From AWTP1-13 sp963814055 (GTDB lineage: Bacteria > Pseudomonadota > Alphaproteobacteria > Rhizobiales > Hyphomicrobiaceae): a stretch of 64,000 bases of DNA. Below, in pieces: positions 27,937 through 35,842 of this stretch. Position 1 is the stretch's first letter; each line of letters starts with the position of its first letter. Position numbers and translations under genes: made by a program. The notes beneath the pieces were generated by a model. That model was given only the letters and a program-made list of their open reading frames with translations, was not told the origin of the DNA and made no database searches. Location of the stretch: positions 434,001-498,000 of the forward strand of contig CAWFBJ010000017.1 of the NCBI GenBank assembly GCA_963814055.1, read 5' to 3'.

Positions 27937-28062
27937 ATGGCCAGGGCTGCGAAGAAGAAAGTCGCGAAGGCGGACGAGCCATCGCCCAGATCGCTGATGG
28001 AACGACTGGCTGCGCTGCAGCAGGAGTTCGCGGCCGAAATCGAAAAGCAGAAACAGAAATAA
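27937..28062 (+). CDS. Small Lys/Ala-rich hypothetical protein (41 aa)
   Basis: A short open frame starting MARAAKKKVAKADEPS and ending in an amphipathic helix (SLMERLAALQQEFAAEIEKQ, then KQK). The strongly basic N-terminus and coiled-coil-like heptads look protein-like, and a GGGG stretch precedes the ATG. No family is recognised. It lies between a dehydratase and a terminator, so it could be the real last gene of that transcript. Existence is uncertain. Confidence 0.35.
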   Translation: MARAAKKKVAKADEPSPRSLMERLAALQQEFAAEIEKQKQK

Positions 28063-28194
28063 GTCCGCGCAGGACACGTGCGGCGCACGCGAACCGCGCA
28101 AAACGCGGCGCCGTTTTCAGTGTGTTAACCCGATCTCGATACCGTGGCGGTTCCACAAGGGCGCGTTGCGCGTTACCCGCGTGGGCAATCGCAG

Positions 28195-28224
28195 CGCCCC
28201 GGTGCCACCGCATCGGGGCGTTTT
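28195..28224 (+). terminator. Rho-independent terminator
   Basis: CGCCCCGGTG pairs with CATCGGGGCG (10 bp, one G-U) around a CCACCG loop and is followed by TTTT. It ends transcription from the dehydratase side before the ybdK gene. Confidence 0.75.
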
Positions 28225-28257
28225 CCATGGCGCCCGAGTTGTGTCACCATGCCGGCC

Positions 28258-29388
28258 ATGGCACTGAAAGATCCGACCTTCACCATCGGCATCGAGGAGG
28301 AATACCTGCTCGTCGACAAGGCGAGCCGGGATCTCGTGCGCGAGATGCCGCACGCTCTGTTCGACGCGTGCGAGCAGGCGCTGCGCGGCCAGGTGGCGCG
28401 CGAATTCCTGAAATCTCAGATCGAGGTCGAGACGCAGGTGCACAAGACGCCGCGCGCCGCCGGCGAAGAACTCGCGACCTTGCGCGCGACGGTGGCGCGC
28501 CTGGCGGGCGAGCACGGCCTCGCGCCGATCGCCGCCTCCACGCATCCCTTCGCGCGCTGGAGCACGCAGCAGCCCACCGAGCGCGAGCGCTACCAGGCCA
28601 TCGCCAAGGATCTGGCCGGCGTCGGCCGCCGCCTCGTCATCTGCGGCATGCACGTGCACATCGGCATCGAGGAGGACGAGCTGCGCATCGACCTGATGAA
28701 CCAGGCGCGCTATTTCCTGCCGCACCTGCTGGTGCTCTCGACCTCGTCGCCGTTCGCGGAAGGCGAAGACACCGGCCTCAAGTGCTACCGGTTGGCTGCC
28801 TACCAGGAGCTGCCCCGCACAGGGCTGCCGGGGCGCTTCGAGAGCTGGGAGGAATACCGCTCGACCGTCGACGTGCTGGTGCGCAACGGCGTCATCGAGG
28901 ACGCCAGCAAGATCTGGTGGGACCTGCGCCCCTCGGCCAAGTTTCCGACGCTGGAAATGCGCATCACCGATGTCTGCACCAGGCTCGAGGACGCCGTGTG
29001 CGTGGCGTCGATGTACGCCAGCATCGTACGCATGCTGTACCGCATCCGCCGCTCCAACCAGACCTGGCGCAGCTACCCGCTGTTCCTGCTGTCGGAAAAC
29101 CGCTGGCGGGCGCAGCGCTACGGCGTCGACAGCTCCCTGTTCGATTTCGGCCGCGGCGAGCTGGTGCCGTTCCGCGATCTCGTCGACGAGCTGCTGGTGC
29201 TGCTGCGCGAGGATGCCGAGGCCCTCGACTGCTGGCCCGAGGTGGAGCACGCGCGCACCATCGTCGACCGCGGGACGAGTGCGAACCGGCAGATCGCCTG
29301 CTTCAACCGGCTGCTGTCGGACGGCGCGCCCGCCGATGAGGCGCTGCGTGGCGTGGTCGATCACCTGATTGCGGAGACGCTGGGGTGA
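28258..29388 (+). CDS. ybdK: YbdK-type carboxylate-amine ligase (glutamate-cysteine ligase 2 family)
   Basis: A 376-residue ATP-grasp-like GCS2 family ligase, which can join glutamate to an amine such as cysteine, though the in vivo substrate of most members is unknown. Seen: the N-terminal TFTIGIEEEYLLVDKASRDL, FLKSQIEVETQVHKTPRAAG, ICGMHVHIGIEEDELRIDLMN, WWDLRPSAKFPTLEMRITDVCT and NRWRAQRYGVDSSLFDFG. Length is standard. ATG 28258 gives the family N-terminus; ATG 28249 would add three residues. Upstream is a terminator, so it is transcribed on its own. Confidence 0.9.
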   Translation: MALKDPTFTIGIEEEYLLVDKASRDLVREMPHALFDACEQALRGQVAREFLKSQIEVETQVHKTPRAAGEELATLRATVARLAGEHGLAPIAASTHPFARWSTQQPTERERYQAIAKDLAGVGRRLVICGMHVHIGIEEDELRIDLMNQARYFLPHLLVLSTSSPFAEGEDTGLKCYRLAAYQELPRTGLPGRFESWEEYRSTVDVLVRNGVIEDASKIWWDLRPSAKFPTLEMRITDVCTRLEDAVCVASMYASIVRMLYRIRRSNQTWRSYPLFLLSENRWRAQRYGVDSSLFDFGRGELVPFRDLVDELLVLLREDAEALDCWPEVEHARTIVDRGTSANRQIACFNRLLSDGAPADEALRGVVDHLIAETLG

Positions 29389-29446
29389 AAAACTGACGCG
29401 CGGCGGCCGATAGCTCCTGCGCCCGCGCATCTCAAACAAGGCTGCC

Positions 29447-29839
29447 TCAGCTGCCGGATTGGCTCACACCGAAGGCAATCAGAACCAGCGCCGCTGCCAT
29501 CAGCATCCAGCCGGGATGACGGCCGCGCGTTCCCCACAGATTGCCGAGAGCGCCATACAGATAGAGGCTGCCGACGAACAGGCCGGTCGCGAGCTTGGCG
29601 TCGTGCCCGAGCCAGGTTGCGGCCGCGATCAGGGCAAATCCGCCGAGCATCCAGCTGACCGTGCTGAAATGCAAAAGTAGCGGCACGAGACGTCTGATCG
29701 GTGCGGATATGCGCTTGTCGGCGAGAGACAACTCCTCGAACGGCCCGACCATGAGCCGCTGGGTCAGGATGCCGTGCACCACGGCAACGCAGCTCCCGAT
29801 GACTCCAGCCATTGCCAACGCAGCGTCGTGCCAGTTCAT
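29447..29839 (-). CDS. Small four-helix membrane protein, TetR-linked
   Basis: A 130-residue membrane protein of unknown function with four predicted helices: ALAMAGVIGSCVAVVHGIL, LLLHFSTVSWMLGGFALIAAATWL, LATGLFVGSLYLYGALGNLW and WMLMAAALVLIAFGV. ATG 29839 is preferred because GAGGTG lies seven bases before it; ATG 29843-29845 is an alternative. It is divergent from a TetR gene, with two related palindromes between them, so it is very probably the regulator's main target. Confidence 0.75.
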   Translation of the reverse strand: MNWHDAALAMAGVIGSCVAVVHGILTQRLMVGPFEELSLADKRISAPIRRLVPLLLHFSTVSWMLGGFALIAAATWLGHDAKLATGLFVGSLYLYGALGNLWGTRGRHPGWMLMAAALVLIAFGVSQSGS

Positions 29840-29840
29840 G

Positions 29841-29860
29841 ACCATACACCTCTGTATGGT
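29841..29860. promoter_or_regulatory. Candidate TetR operator 1
   Basis: ACCATACA-CCTC-TGTATGGT, perfect 8-bp arms, overlapping the ribosome site of the membrane protein gene. Shares the half-site ATACA/TGTAT with operator 2 at 29888. Confidence 0.6.
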
Positions 29861-29887
29861 AGATAGTGTGATGCTTGGCCGGAGTCA

Positions 29888-29901
29888 ATACACTTGTGTA
29901 T
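29888..29901. promoter_or_regulatory. Candidate TetR operator 2
   Basis: ATACAC-TT-GTGTAT, perfect 6-bp arms followed by GGT, just upstream of the TetR start. Together with operator 1 it lets one regulator control both divergent genes, including its own. Confidence 0.6.
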
Positions 29902-29911
29902 GGTAGGGCCG

Positions 29912-30448
29912 ATGGATGATCGCCTGACAAAGTCCGACTGGATCGGCCACGGCCTGCGGACGCTCGCAAACGACGGCCCCAACGCCTTGAAGGCGGGGCC
30001 GATGGCAACGGCGCTGAAGGTGTCGCGCGGCAGTTTCTACTGGCACTTCCGGGACATTGCCGATTTCCGGACGCAGGTATTGCAAAGCTGGCAGGAGCGC
30101 ATGACCGATCAGGTCATCAAGGAACTCGAGTCCGCGAAAGCTGAGCCGGACCGTTTGAAGCATCTCATGCAGCGCGCATTCGTCGAGCAGCCCCGCCTGG
30201 ACCGGGCCATAAGGGCGTGGGCCGCGGAAGATGAAGATGTTGCCAAGATCGTTGCATCCGTCGATGCGCGCAGGGTGGCTTACATCGCAAAGTTGCTTGT
30301 CGCGGCGGGCGTGGACAGTCGCCGGGCGCCGCCGCGGGCAGCCTTCATGTATTGGGCCTATCTGGGTCAGGCCATCGTCATGGACCCGCACCATGCATCG
30401 ATACCGGCATCGGCCCTGGACGACATCAGCGGCCTGTTCGAAAAATGA
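29912..30448 (+). CDS. TetR/AcrR family transcriptional regulator
   Basis: A 178-residue repressor. The N-terminal helix-turn-helix is evident in LRTLANDGPNALKAGPMATALKVSRGSFYWHFRDIADFR. The C-terminal ligand domain (residues about 60-178) has no recognisable ligand class. ATG 29912 is used; an ATG at 29900 would overlap operator 2. Its stop TGA overlaps an ATG in another frame at 30445, and the DUF1232 gene starts within ten bases, so the two are probably cotranscribed. Confidence 0.88.
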   Translation: MDDRLTKSDWIGHGLRTLANDGPNALKAGPMATALKVSRGSFYWHFRDIADFRTQVLQSWQERMTDQVIKELESAKAEPDRLKHLMQRAFVEQPRLDRAIRAWAAEDEDVAKIVASVDARRVAYIAKLLVAAGVDSRRAPPRAAFMYWAYLGQAIVMDPHHASIPASALDDISGLFEK

Positions 30449-30457
30449 CCATCGAGC

Positions 30458-30871
30458 GTGTCAAGGTGCTGGAGGATTGGGAGCATCGCGTTGTTGACAA
30501 CGGCAAGAGGTTGGGCGCGAACGATCAAACGCGACGCGCATGCCCTCTACCTAGCGGCTCGCGACCCGCGCGTACCCTGGTACGCCAAGTTGACGGCCGC
30601 CTTTGTCGCCGCCTACGCTTTGTCTCCCATCGATCTCATGCCTGATTTCATACCCGTACTCGGCTATCTCGATGATCTGGTTATTGTACCGTTGGGGATC
30701 GTGCTCGCTGTCAGGATGATCCCAGACGCCATCATGGCCGAGCATCGTGCGTCCGCTGTTGCGGCGGAGGGGCAGCCGACAAGCAAGACCGCCGCCGCCA
30801 TCATCGTGGCAATCTGGGTTGCTGCGATTGTCCTGACAGCGTGGCTCGGGTGGCGTTATCTTTCAAACTGA
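30458..30871 (+). CDS. DUF1232 (YkvA-like) membrane protein
   Basis: A small membrane protein with the DUF1232 signature DPRVPWYAKLTAAFVAAYALSP-IDLMPDFIPVLGYLDDL followed by LVIVPLGIVLAVRMIP and a C-terminal helix (TAAAIIVAIWVAAIVLTAWLG). Function of the family is unknown. The start is uncertain: GTG 30458 opens the frame, but family N-termini begin near ARGWARTIKRD, which would favour TTG 30491 with GGGAG seven bases before it. Probably in one unit with the TetR gene. Confidence 0.8.
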   Translation: MSRCWRIGSIALLTTARGWARTIKRDAHALYLAARDPRVPWYAKLTAAFVAAYALSPIDLMPDFIPVLGYLDDLVIVPLGIVLAVRMIPDAIMAEHRASAVAAEGQPTSKTAAAIIVAIWVAAIVLTAWLGWRYLSN

Positions 30872-30875
30872 CCCA

Positions 30876-31967
30876 CTACCGGCCCTTGCGTCTGTAGCGC
30901 AGGGCGACGACGCCGTTGGCGTAGGATTTGAGGTGGACCCGCTCGAAGCCCTGGCGGTTCGCGCCGGCCGCGAACAAGAGTTTGCCGCTGCCGAGAAGGA
31001 CCGGATGCACATAGAGGAGGTATTCGTCGATCAGGTCCGCGCGTGCGAGGGCCTGGACGATGCTGGCGCTGCCCTGGATGTTGATGGCTTTGCCCGGCAG
31101 TGTCTTGAGCCGGCGGACCTCGTCCTCCAGCCCTTCGCGGACCATATGCGTGTTGCCCCATGTGGGCGTCCCGAACGTTTGGGAGAACACGATCTTGGGA
31201 AAGTCGTTGAGCGCGCGGATGATGCGGGGGTCCTCGCGCCCCTCGGCAGGCTTCAGCGCATCGCCTTTTTCGTAAGCAACGGCGTTCGGCCAGTAGGCGG
31301 CGAAGATCTCATAGGTGATGCGTCCGAAGATGAAGGTGTCCGTCTTCTCGCTCATAGCCTCGGCGATATCGGCCTGCATCTGCGGATCGAAACCCGCAAT
31401 AACCCAACTCATGTCCTCGTCGGGGCCGACCATGTAGCCGTCGAGCGTGATCAATGCGGAAGCCACGACAGGCCGGCCTGAGCCGCCCGCTGACATCGCG
31501 GCCACGACGCCGGCGAGCTGGTCGAGGCCGGAGTTGGTGCCCCGCTCGTAGCCCATCCCCATGTGCTCGTTGCGCATCGCGATTGAGCCGAACAGGGTGC
31601 TGATGGTGAGCGTGGTCTTGCCGCCCTTCTCGTCGAAGATGACGGTGACGACCATCCTTTCGGCGCCGGGGCTCTCGAAGCCGTTGTCGTAGACGATCTT
31701 CTTGTTCGGCACGATCTCGAGGTATTCGCCGCCAAACGGGGTGTTCTGCTTGCCGCTGGGGCCCGTCATGGCCATGCGAAAACGGCCGCCCTTGCGGAAG
31801 TCCATTTCGCACATGGTCACCGGCCAGCCTTTCGGGCCGAACCATTTCATGATGTGCTCGGGCGTGCTGTAGGCCAGGAAAAGCAGGCGCGCGGGGGCGT
31901 CGAACACGCGGGTGATGACGACCGTACGGTCGCCGGCTGGCTCACGAGCGCTTGCGTTTGCGGGCAT
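30876..31967 (-). CDS. Fusion of an SRPBCC (AHSA1-like) domain and a DHFR-like (RibD C-terminal) domain
   Basis: A 363-residue two-domain protein. Residues about 15-155 are an SRPBCC lipid-binding-like domain: VITRVFDAPARLLFLAYSTPEHIMKWFGP, FRKGGRFRMAMTGPSG and TTLTISTLFGSI. Residues about 168-360 are a dihydrofolate-reductase-like domain: SALITLDGYMVGPDEDMSWV, DTFIFGRITYEIFAAYWP and INIQGSASIVQALARADLIDEYLLYVHPVLLG. The two domains usually occur as separate genes downstream of an ArsR regulator; here they are in one frame. It overlaps the ArsR gene by 26 bp. Confidence 0.87.
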   Translation of the reverse strand: MPANASAREPAGDRTVVITRVFDAPARLLFLAYSTPEHIMKWFGPKGWPVTMCEMDFRKGGRFRMAMTGPSGKQNTPFGGEYLEIVPNKKIVYDNGFESPGAERMVVTVIFDEKGGKTTLTISTLFGSIAMRNEHMGMGYERGTNSGLDQLAGVVAAMSAGGSGRPVVASALITLDGYMVGPDEDMSWVIAGFDPQMQADIAEAMSEKTDTFIFGRITYEIFAAYWPNAVAYEKGDALKPAEGREDPRIIRALNDFPKIVFSQTFGTPTWGNTHMVREGLEDEVRRLKTLPGKAINIQGSASIVQALARADLIDEYLLYVHPVLLGSGKLLFAAGANRQGFERVHLKSYANGVVALRYRRKGR

Positions 31968-32322
31968 GGCGCATCTCCTTGCGTTGCAGGGCTTTCACGT
32001 AGGCATCGAGCTGGTCGAGGCTTTCTTCCCAGAAGCGGCGGTAGTCGCCGATCCACTGGGCCGCGCCTGCGAGCGGCGCCGCGTTCAGGCGAACGGGCCG
32101 GGTTTGCGCGCTGCGGCCGCGCGAGACGAGGCCGGCGCCCTCCAGCACCTTCAGATGCTTGGAGATGGTGGGCTGGCTGAGCGCGAACGGTGCTACCAGC
32201 TCGTTGACCGTAGCTTCGCCTGCGGCGAGCCGCGCCAGGATCGCCCGCCGGGTCGGGTCGGCGAGCGCTGCGAACACGCGATCCAAGTGCTGTGGAGATC
32301 TTGCGGCTGCGTCCATATGCAT
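31942..32322 (-). CDS. ArsR-family winged-helix regulator
   Basis: A 126-residue repressor: VFAALADPTRRAILARLAAG, then recognition helix FALSQPTISKHLKVLEGAGLV and wing SAQTRPVRLNAAPL, followed by a basic tail (RHARKRKRS). The metal-binding Cys pairs of ArsR/SmtB are absent, so it belongs to the large non-metal subgroup that controls SRPBCC genes. Start is ATG 32322 or 32316. A dyad lies directly upstream at 32331. Confidence 0.88.
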   Translation of the reverse strand: MHMDAAARSPQHLDRVFAALADPTRRAILARLAAGEATVNELVAPFALSQPTISKHLKVLEGAGLVSRGRSAQTRPVRLNAAPLAGAAQWIGDYRRFWEESLDQLDAYVKALQRKEMRHARKRKRS

Positions 32323-32330
32323 GTCCCGTT

Positions 32331-32355
32331 GGCTATATAGCCATACGGCGATATA
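32331..32355. promoter_or_regulatory. Candidate ArsR operator
   Basis: A perfect 12-bp palindrome GGCTATATAGCC overlaps a wider imperfect dyad TATAGCC-ATAC-GGCGATATA, nine bases upstream of the ArsR start. Position and AT-rich dyad form suit autoregulation. Confidence 0.5.
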
Positions 32356-32566
32356 AAGAGCGCAGGATCATGCGTCAAGTGTCTGAACCCAAGAGGCGAG
32401 AAAGATGGGGTAGTGGCGGCCTAAACCGCCACTGGCTTCGTTTTTCAGCGCGGAACCAGGCCATGGACAGGACTAGGGCAGCAATCAGGGTGAAAGCTGC
32501 TATATCTGCTACTCGGTCCATCGTTATCCCGAAAAAAGAAATAGGTCCTACAGCAGGGAGGAGCAA

Positions 32567-32770
32567 ATGCAGCTCGTAGTAAGCCTAGCGATCTTTGCGG
32601 TATCGGTGGTGGCGTTCCGGTTTGCGATGCCGGTAGGCGGCAAGGTTCGCCCCTACCTGCGCAACGACGATGCACAGTCCTACTACGCCGTGGTGCTCGT
32701 TCTTGGGCTGGTGTTCGGCCTGCTTAGCTCAATCGTGGGTATCGCGCAGTTGATGGGTGCCAATCTCTAG
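32567..32770 (+). CDS. Small two-helix membrane protein
   Basis: A 67-residue hypothetical membrane protein: helix 1 LVVSLAIFAVSVVAFRFAM, a short loop with VRPYLRNDDAQ, and helix 2 YYAVVLVLGLVFGLLSSIVGIAQL split over the membrane. The ribosome site GGGAGGAG before ATG 32567 is among the best in the window, which supports real translation. No family is recognised. Downstream 32771-32960 holds no complete gene. Confidence 0.65.
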   Translation: MQLVVSLAIFAVSVVAFRFAMPVGGKVRPYLRNDDAQSYYAVVLVLGLVFGLLSSIVGIAQLMGANL

Positions 32771-32960
32771 GCTCCAGCGCTAGGCCAAATCCCAGCGCGC
32801 GGTCGGACCATTCCCCGATGCCGCCCTCTGCCGCACTACGCTAACGCGTTCTGCGAGATGCTCGCGGCGCACATGCGTGAGGTGTTTCCGATCACGCGAC
32901 CATCGGAGCCCGGCGGCCAGCGCCGCAGCAAGCGTCGGACTTAGCTCCGTCTTATCCCAT

Positions 32961-33716
32961 TCACAGCGCCGCCGCCATGCCGCCGTCGACGGCGAGTTCG
33001 GCGCCGGTGACATAGGAGGCGTCGTCGCTGGCGAGGAACAGCGCCGCCTTGGCGATCTCCTCGGCCTTGCCGAGACGCTTGAGGGCAGTGGAGTCCACCA
33101 GCGCTTTCTCGATCGCGGGATATTTGAGGATGCGGCGCGTCAGGGCGGTTTCGACGAAGCCCGGACACAGCGCGTTGACGCGGATGCCGAACGGCGCGTA
33201 CTCCACCGCGAGCCCCCGGGTGAGCGCCGTCACCGCGCCCTTGGTCGCAGAATAGGCGGTGAGCTGGCGCAGGCCGCGATGCGCCAGGATGGAGGCGATG
33301 TTGATGAGCGAGCCGCGGCCGGAAACCTTGAGCAGGGCGAACCCGTCGCGTGCCACGCGCACCACGCCGTCGAGGTTCACCTCGCGGATCGTCACCCAGT
33401 CGGCATCGGAGAGGTGCCGGAAATCGCCGCGCACGTTGAGGCCCGCGTTGTTGACCAGCACGTCGAGGCGGCCGTGCGCCTTTTCCACGGCGCGGAACAT
33501 GGCGGTGACGTCCTGGCCGCGCGACACATCGGCGGTGACGGCCTGCGCGCCCGCGCCGGCGGCCGCCAGCTCGGCCGCTACGGCCTGGGCGGCCTCGCCG
33601 TTCACGTCGGTGACGTAGACATAGGCGCCTTCGGCCGCAAACACATGCGCCGTGGCCCGGCCGATGCCGGAACCTGCGCCGGTCACCAGGGCGATACGGC
33701 CCTCAAGACGCTGCAT
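32961..33716 (-). CDS. SDR family NAD(P)-dependent oxidoreductase
   Basis: A 251-residue classical short-chain dehydrogenase. Cofactor site VTGAGSGIGRATA, NNAG motif in VLVNNAGLNVRG, catalytic Ser in LINIASILAHRG, Tyr/Lys in YSATKGAVTALTRG, and C-terminal YVTGAELAVDGGM. Asp in YVTDVNGEA suggests NAD rather than NADP. Substrate unknown. It overlaps the end of gor by 14 bp and is the last gene of the rpiA-DUF2059-gor-SDR cluster. Confidence 0.92.
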   Translation of the reverse strand: MQRLEGRIALVTGAGSGIGRATAHVFAAEGAYVYVTDVNGEAAQAVAAELAAAGAGAQAVTADVSRGQDVTAMFRAVEKAHGRLDVLVNNAGLNVRGDFRHLSDADWVTIREVNLDGVVRVARDGFALLKVSGRGSLINIASILAHRGLRQLTAYSATKGAVTALTRGLAVEYAPFGIRVNALCPGFVETALTRRILKYPAIEKALVDSTALKRLGKAEEIAKAALFLASDDASYVTGAELAVDGGMAAAL

Positions 33717-35112
33717 CGGGGCCCTTCTTTTTCTTCGGCGGCATTTTGGGCGGCGCCGGCTGCTTCTCGCGCATGGTCACGAACTCTTCGGCAATGCTCG
33801 GGTGCAGCGCCACGGTGGCGTCGAAATCCGTCTTGGTGGCGCCCATCTTGAGCGCGATCGCCGCCATCTGGACGATCTCGGCGGCGTCCGGTCCCAGCAT
33901 GTGGCAGCCGACGACCTTGTCGGTGGCGCCGTCGACCAGCAGCTTCAGGACCGCGAACTCGTCGCGGCCGGACAGGGTATTCTTCAAGGGCCGGAAGCGT
34001 GCGCGGTAGATGTCGAGCTTGGGATAGCGCTCGCAGGCGACGTCCTCCGGCAGACCGACGGTGCCGATCTCCGGCGTGGAGAACACGGCCGTCGGGATCA
34101 GTTCGTGATTGAAGATCCAGGGCTTGTTGCCGAACACGGTGTCGGCAAAGGCGTGGCCCTCACGGATGGCGACGGGAGTGAGATTTTCGCGGTCCGTCAC
34201 GTCGCCGACCGCATAGATGTTTGCGACCGAGGAGCGCGACTGGTCGTCGACCGCGACCTCGCCGCGCGCGCCGAGCTTCACGCCCACTTTTTCAAGTCCC
34301 ATGCCGGCGGTGTTGGCCGTGCGGCCGGTGGCGAACATCACGCACTCGACTTCCAGCGTCGAGCCGTCCTTCAGCGTGACGGTATAGTCCGACCAGTTCT
34401 TCTCGATGGAAACGATCTCGGCGTTAACGCGCAGATCGATCTCGCGCTTGAACATCTCGGCCATAAGGCCGTCGCGCAGATCTTCGTCGAAACCGCGCAG
34501 GATCTTCTCGCCGCGGTAGACCAGCGTCGTCTCCACGCCTAGCCCATCGAAGATGCCGGCGAATTCCGCTGCGATGTAGCCGCCGCCGACGATCAGGACG
34601 GAGGCCGGCAGCTCCTCCAGCTCGAACGCTTCGTTGGAGGTGATGGCATGCTCGGCGCCCGGAATGTCGGGCTTCATCGGGTGGCCGCCGGTGGCGATCA
34701 GGACGGTCTTGGCCGTCACCTTGCGGCCGTCGGCGGCGAGCACGACGGTGTTGGCATCGGCCAGCGTCGCGCGCGTGTCGAAGCATTTCGCGCCGGCACC
34801 CTCGACGAGGCGGCGGTAGACGCCCTCGAGCCGCTTGACCTCCCGGTCCTTGTTGGCCTTCAGCGTCGGCCAGTCGAAGCGAGTGCCCTTTATGGTCCAG
34901 CCGTAGCCCTCCGAGTCCTCGAACTCGTCGCGGAAGCGGCTGGCATAGACCAGCAGCTTCTTGGGGATGCAACCGCGGATCGGGCAGGTGCCACCGAAGC
35001 GGTACTCCTCGGCAACGGCCACCTTGGCTCCGTGGCCTGCGGCGATGCGTCCCGCGCGCACTCCACCCGAACCGCCGCCGATGATGAAAAGGTCGAAGTC
35101 GTAGTCGCTCAT
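33703..35112 (-). CDS. gor: Glutathione-disulfide reductase
   Basis: A 469-residue FAD-dependent class I disulfide reductase that regenerates glutathione with NADPH. FAD site IIGGGSGGVRAGRIAAG, redox disulfide in GGTCPIRGCIPKKLL, NADPH region LIVGGGYIAAEFAGI, second FAD motif IYAVGDVTDRENLTPVA and catalytic His/Glu in VALHPSIAEEFVTM. The C-terminus carries an extra Lys/Pro-rich tail (PPKMPPKKKKGPDAAS). The 200-bp gap to the DUF2059 gene holds no gene. Confidence 0.93.
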   Translation of the reverse strand: MSDYDFDLFIIGGGSGGVRAGRIAAGHGAKVAVAEEYRFGGTCPIRGCIPKKLLVYASRFRDEFEDSEGYGWTIKGTRFDWPTLKANKDREVKRLEGVYRRLVEGAGAKCFDTRATLADANTVVLAADGRKVTAKTVLIATGGHPMKPDIPGAEHAITSNEAFELEELPASVLIVGGGYIAAEFAGIFDGLGVETTLVYRGEKILRGFDEDLRDGLMAEMFKREIDLRVNAEIVSIEKNWSDYTVTLKDGSTLEVECVMFATGRTANTAGMGLEKVGVKLGARGEVAVDDQSRSSVANIYAVGDVTDRENLTPVAIREGHAFADTVFGNKPWIFNHELIPTAVFSTPEIGTVGLPEDVACERYPKLDIYRARFRPLKNTLSGRDEFAVLKLLVDGATDKVVGCHMLGPDAAEIVQMAAIALKMGATKTDFDATVALHPSIAEEFVTMREKQPAPPKMPPKKKKGPDAAS

Positions 35113-35316
35113 GGCAAGTGGTCGCTGTGGCTCGGAACGCCGTGCACTCGGATGGCCGTTTGTTCGTTCACGCGTGGATCATCCCGGCTCGCCTGACAAG
35201 GCGCAAGATCAATCATCGTTACACCGCTGCTTCAGGCCTTGCCTGCCCTCGCAAGAAAATGGACGCCTTCGTTACAGGGGGCGGGAGAAGGAGCGGTCAG
35301 GTGCCCCCGGGAGCGT

Positions 35317-35817
35317 TCACAAATCGATGCCGCGCTTCTTCAGCTCGCGGCGCGCTTCATCTGCGAATTCGGCGCCGATCTTCTGGCCCCATCGCTGTCC
35401 CAGCGCCATGGAGTTGCGCAGGATCTTCGGCTGGACCGAGGCAAACTTCACGCCCGCCGGGGATTTGTAGAAAGCGACAATGGCGTTCAATTCATCCAGC
35501 GTCATCTCGGTGGCGTAGAGGGTCGCGATCTGATCGAGCAGCTCCCCTTTGCGTTCGATGAACTTCGGCACGAGTTGCCGGAAGACGTCGTCGATCTCGG
35601 TGGCGTTGCCCGGTGCGATGTTCTTGAAAGCCTGGCTCATCTGTTGCGACATCAGGGGCATCACCTGGTCGAACTGGGCGGCCGAGCCGGCCACATCCAT
35701 CATCTGCTTGGCCGCCGCAATGCGCGCCGCATCGGGTGCCTGAGCGCTGGACATGCCCGGCAAGGCTGCCAAGGCGGCGAGCATCGTTACCACGATCAAG
35801 AGCGCGCGATAGGTCAT
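35317..35817 (-). CDS. Periplasmic DUF2059 protein
   Basis: A 166-residue exported protein: signal peptide LLIVVTMLAALAALPGMSSAQA, then an all-helical DUF2059 domain (LYATEMTLDELNAIVAFYKSPAGVKF is its signature). Function unknown. It lies between rpiA and gor, an order that recurs in Hyphomicrobiales. It is separated from rpiA by only 25 bp and is probably cotranscribed with it. Confidence 0.88.
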   Translation of the reverse strand: MTYRALLIVVTMLAALAALPGMSSAQAPDAARIAAAKQMMDVAGSAAQFDQVMPLMSQQMSQAFKNIAPGNATEIDDVFRQLVPKFIERKGELLDQIATLYATEMTLDELNAIVAFYKSPAGVKFASVQPKILRNSMALGQRWGQKIGAEFADEARRELKKRGIDL

Positions 35818-35842
35818 CGTGTCGTTCCTTCGGGTCGTCGCT

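Noticed and set aside
30445..30540. ATG overlapping the TetR stop, reading MTIERVKVLEDWEHRVVDNG
   Set aside because: The frame loses protein character after about 25 codons, while the DUF1232 domain is clear in the other frame. It could be a displaced N-terminus, but no clean join was found.
32375..32521. Short minus-strand frame with one hydrophobic helix (AAFTLIAALVLSMAWF)
   Set aside because: It looks protein-like, but it has no convincing ribosome site and ends without any recognisable family; kept out of the gene list.
32820..32941. Protein-like tail reading YANAFCEMLAAHMREVFPITR in the gap after the small membrane gene
   Set aside because: There is no start codon in frame, and upstream sequence loses protein character. 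It may be a gene relic, but the evidence is too thin.
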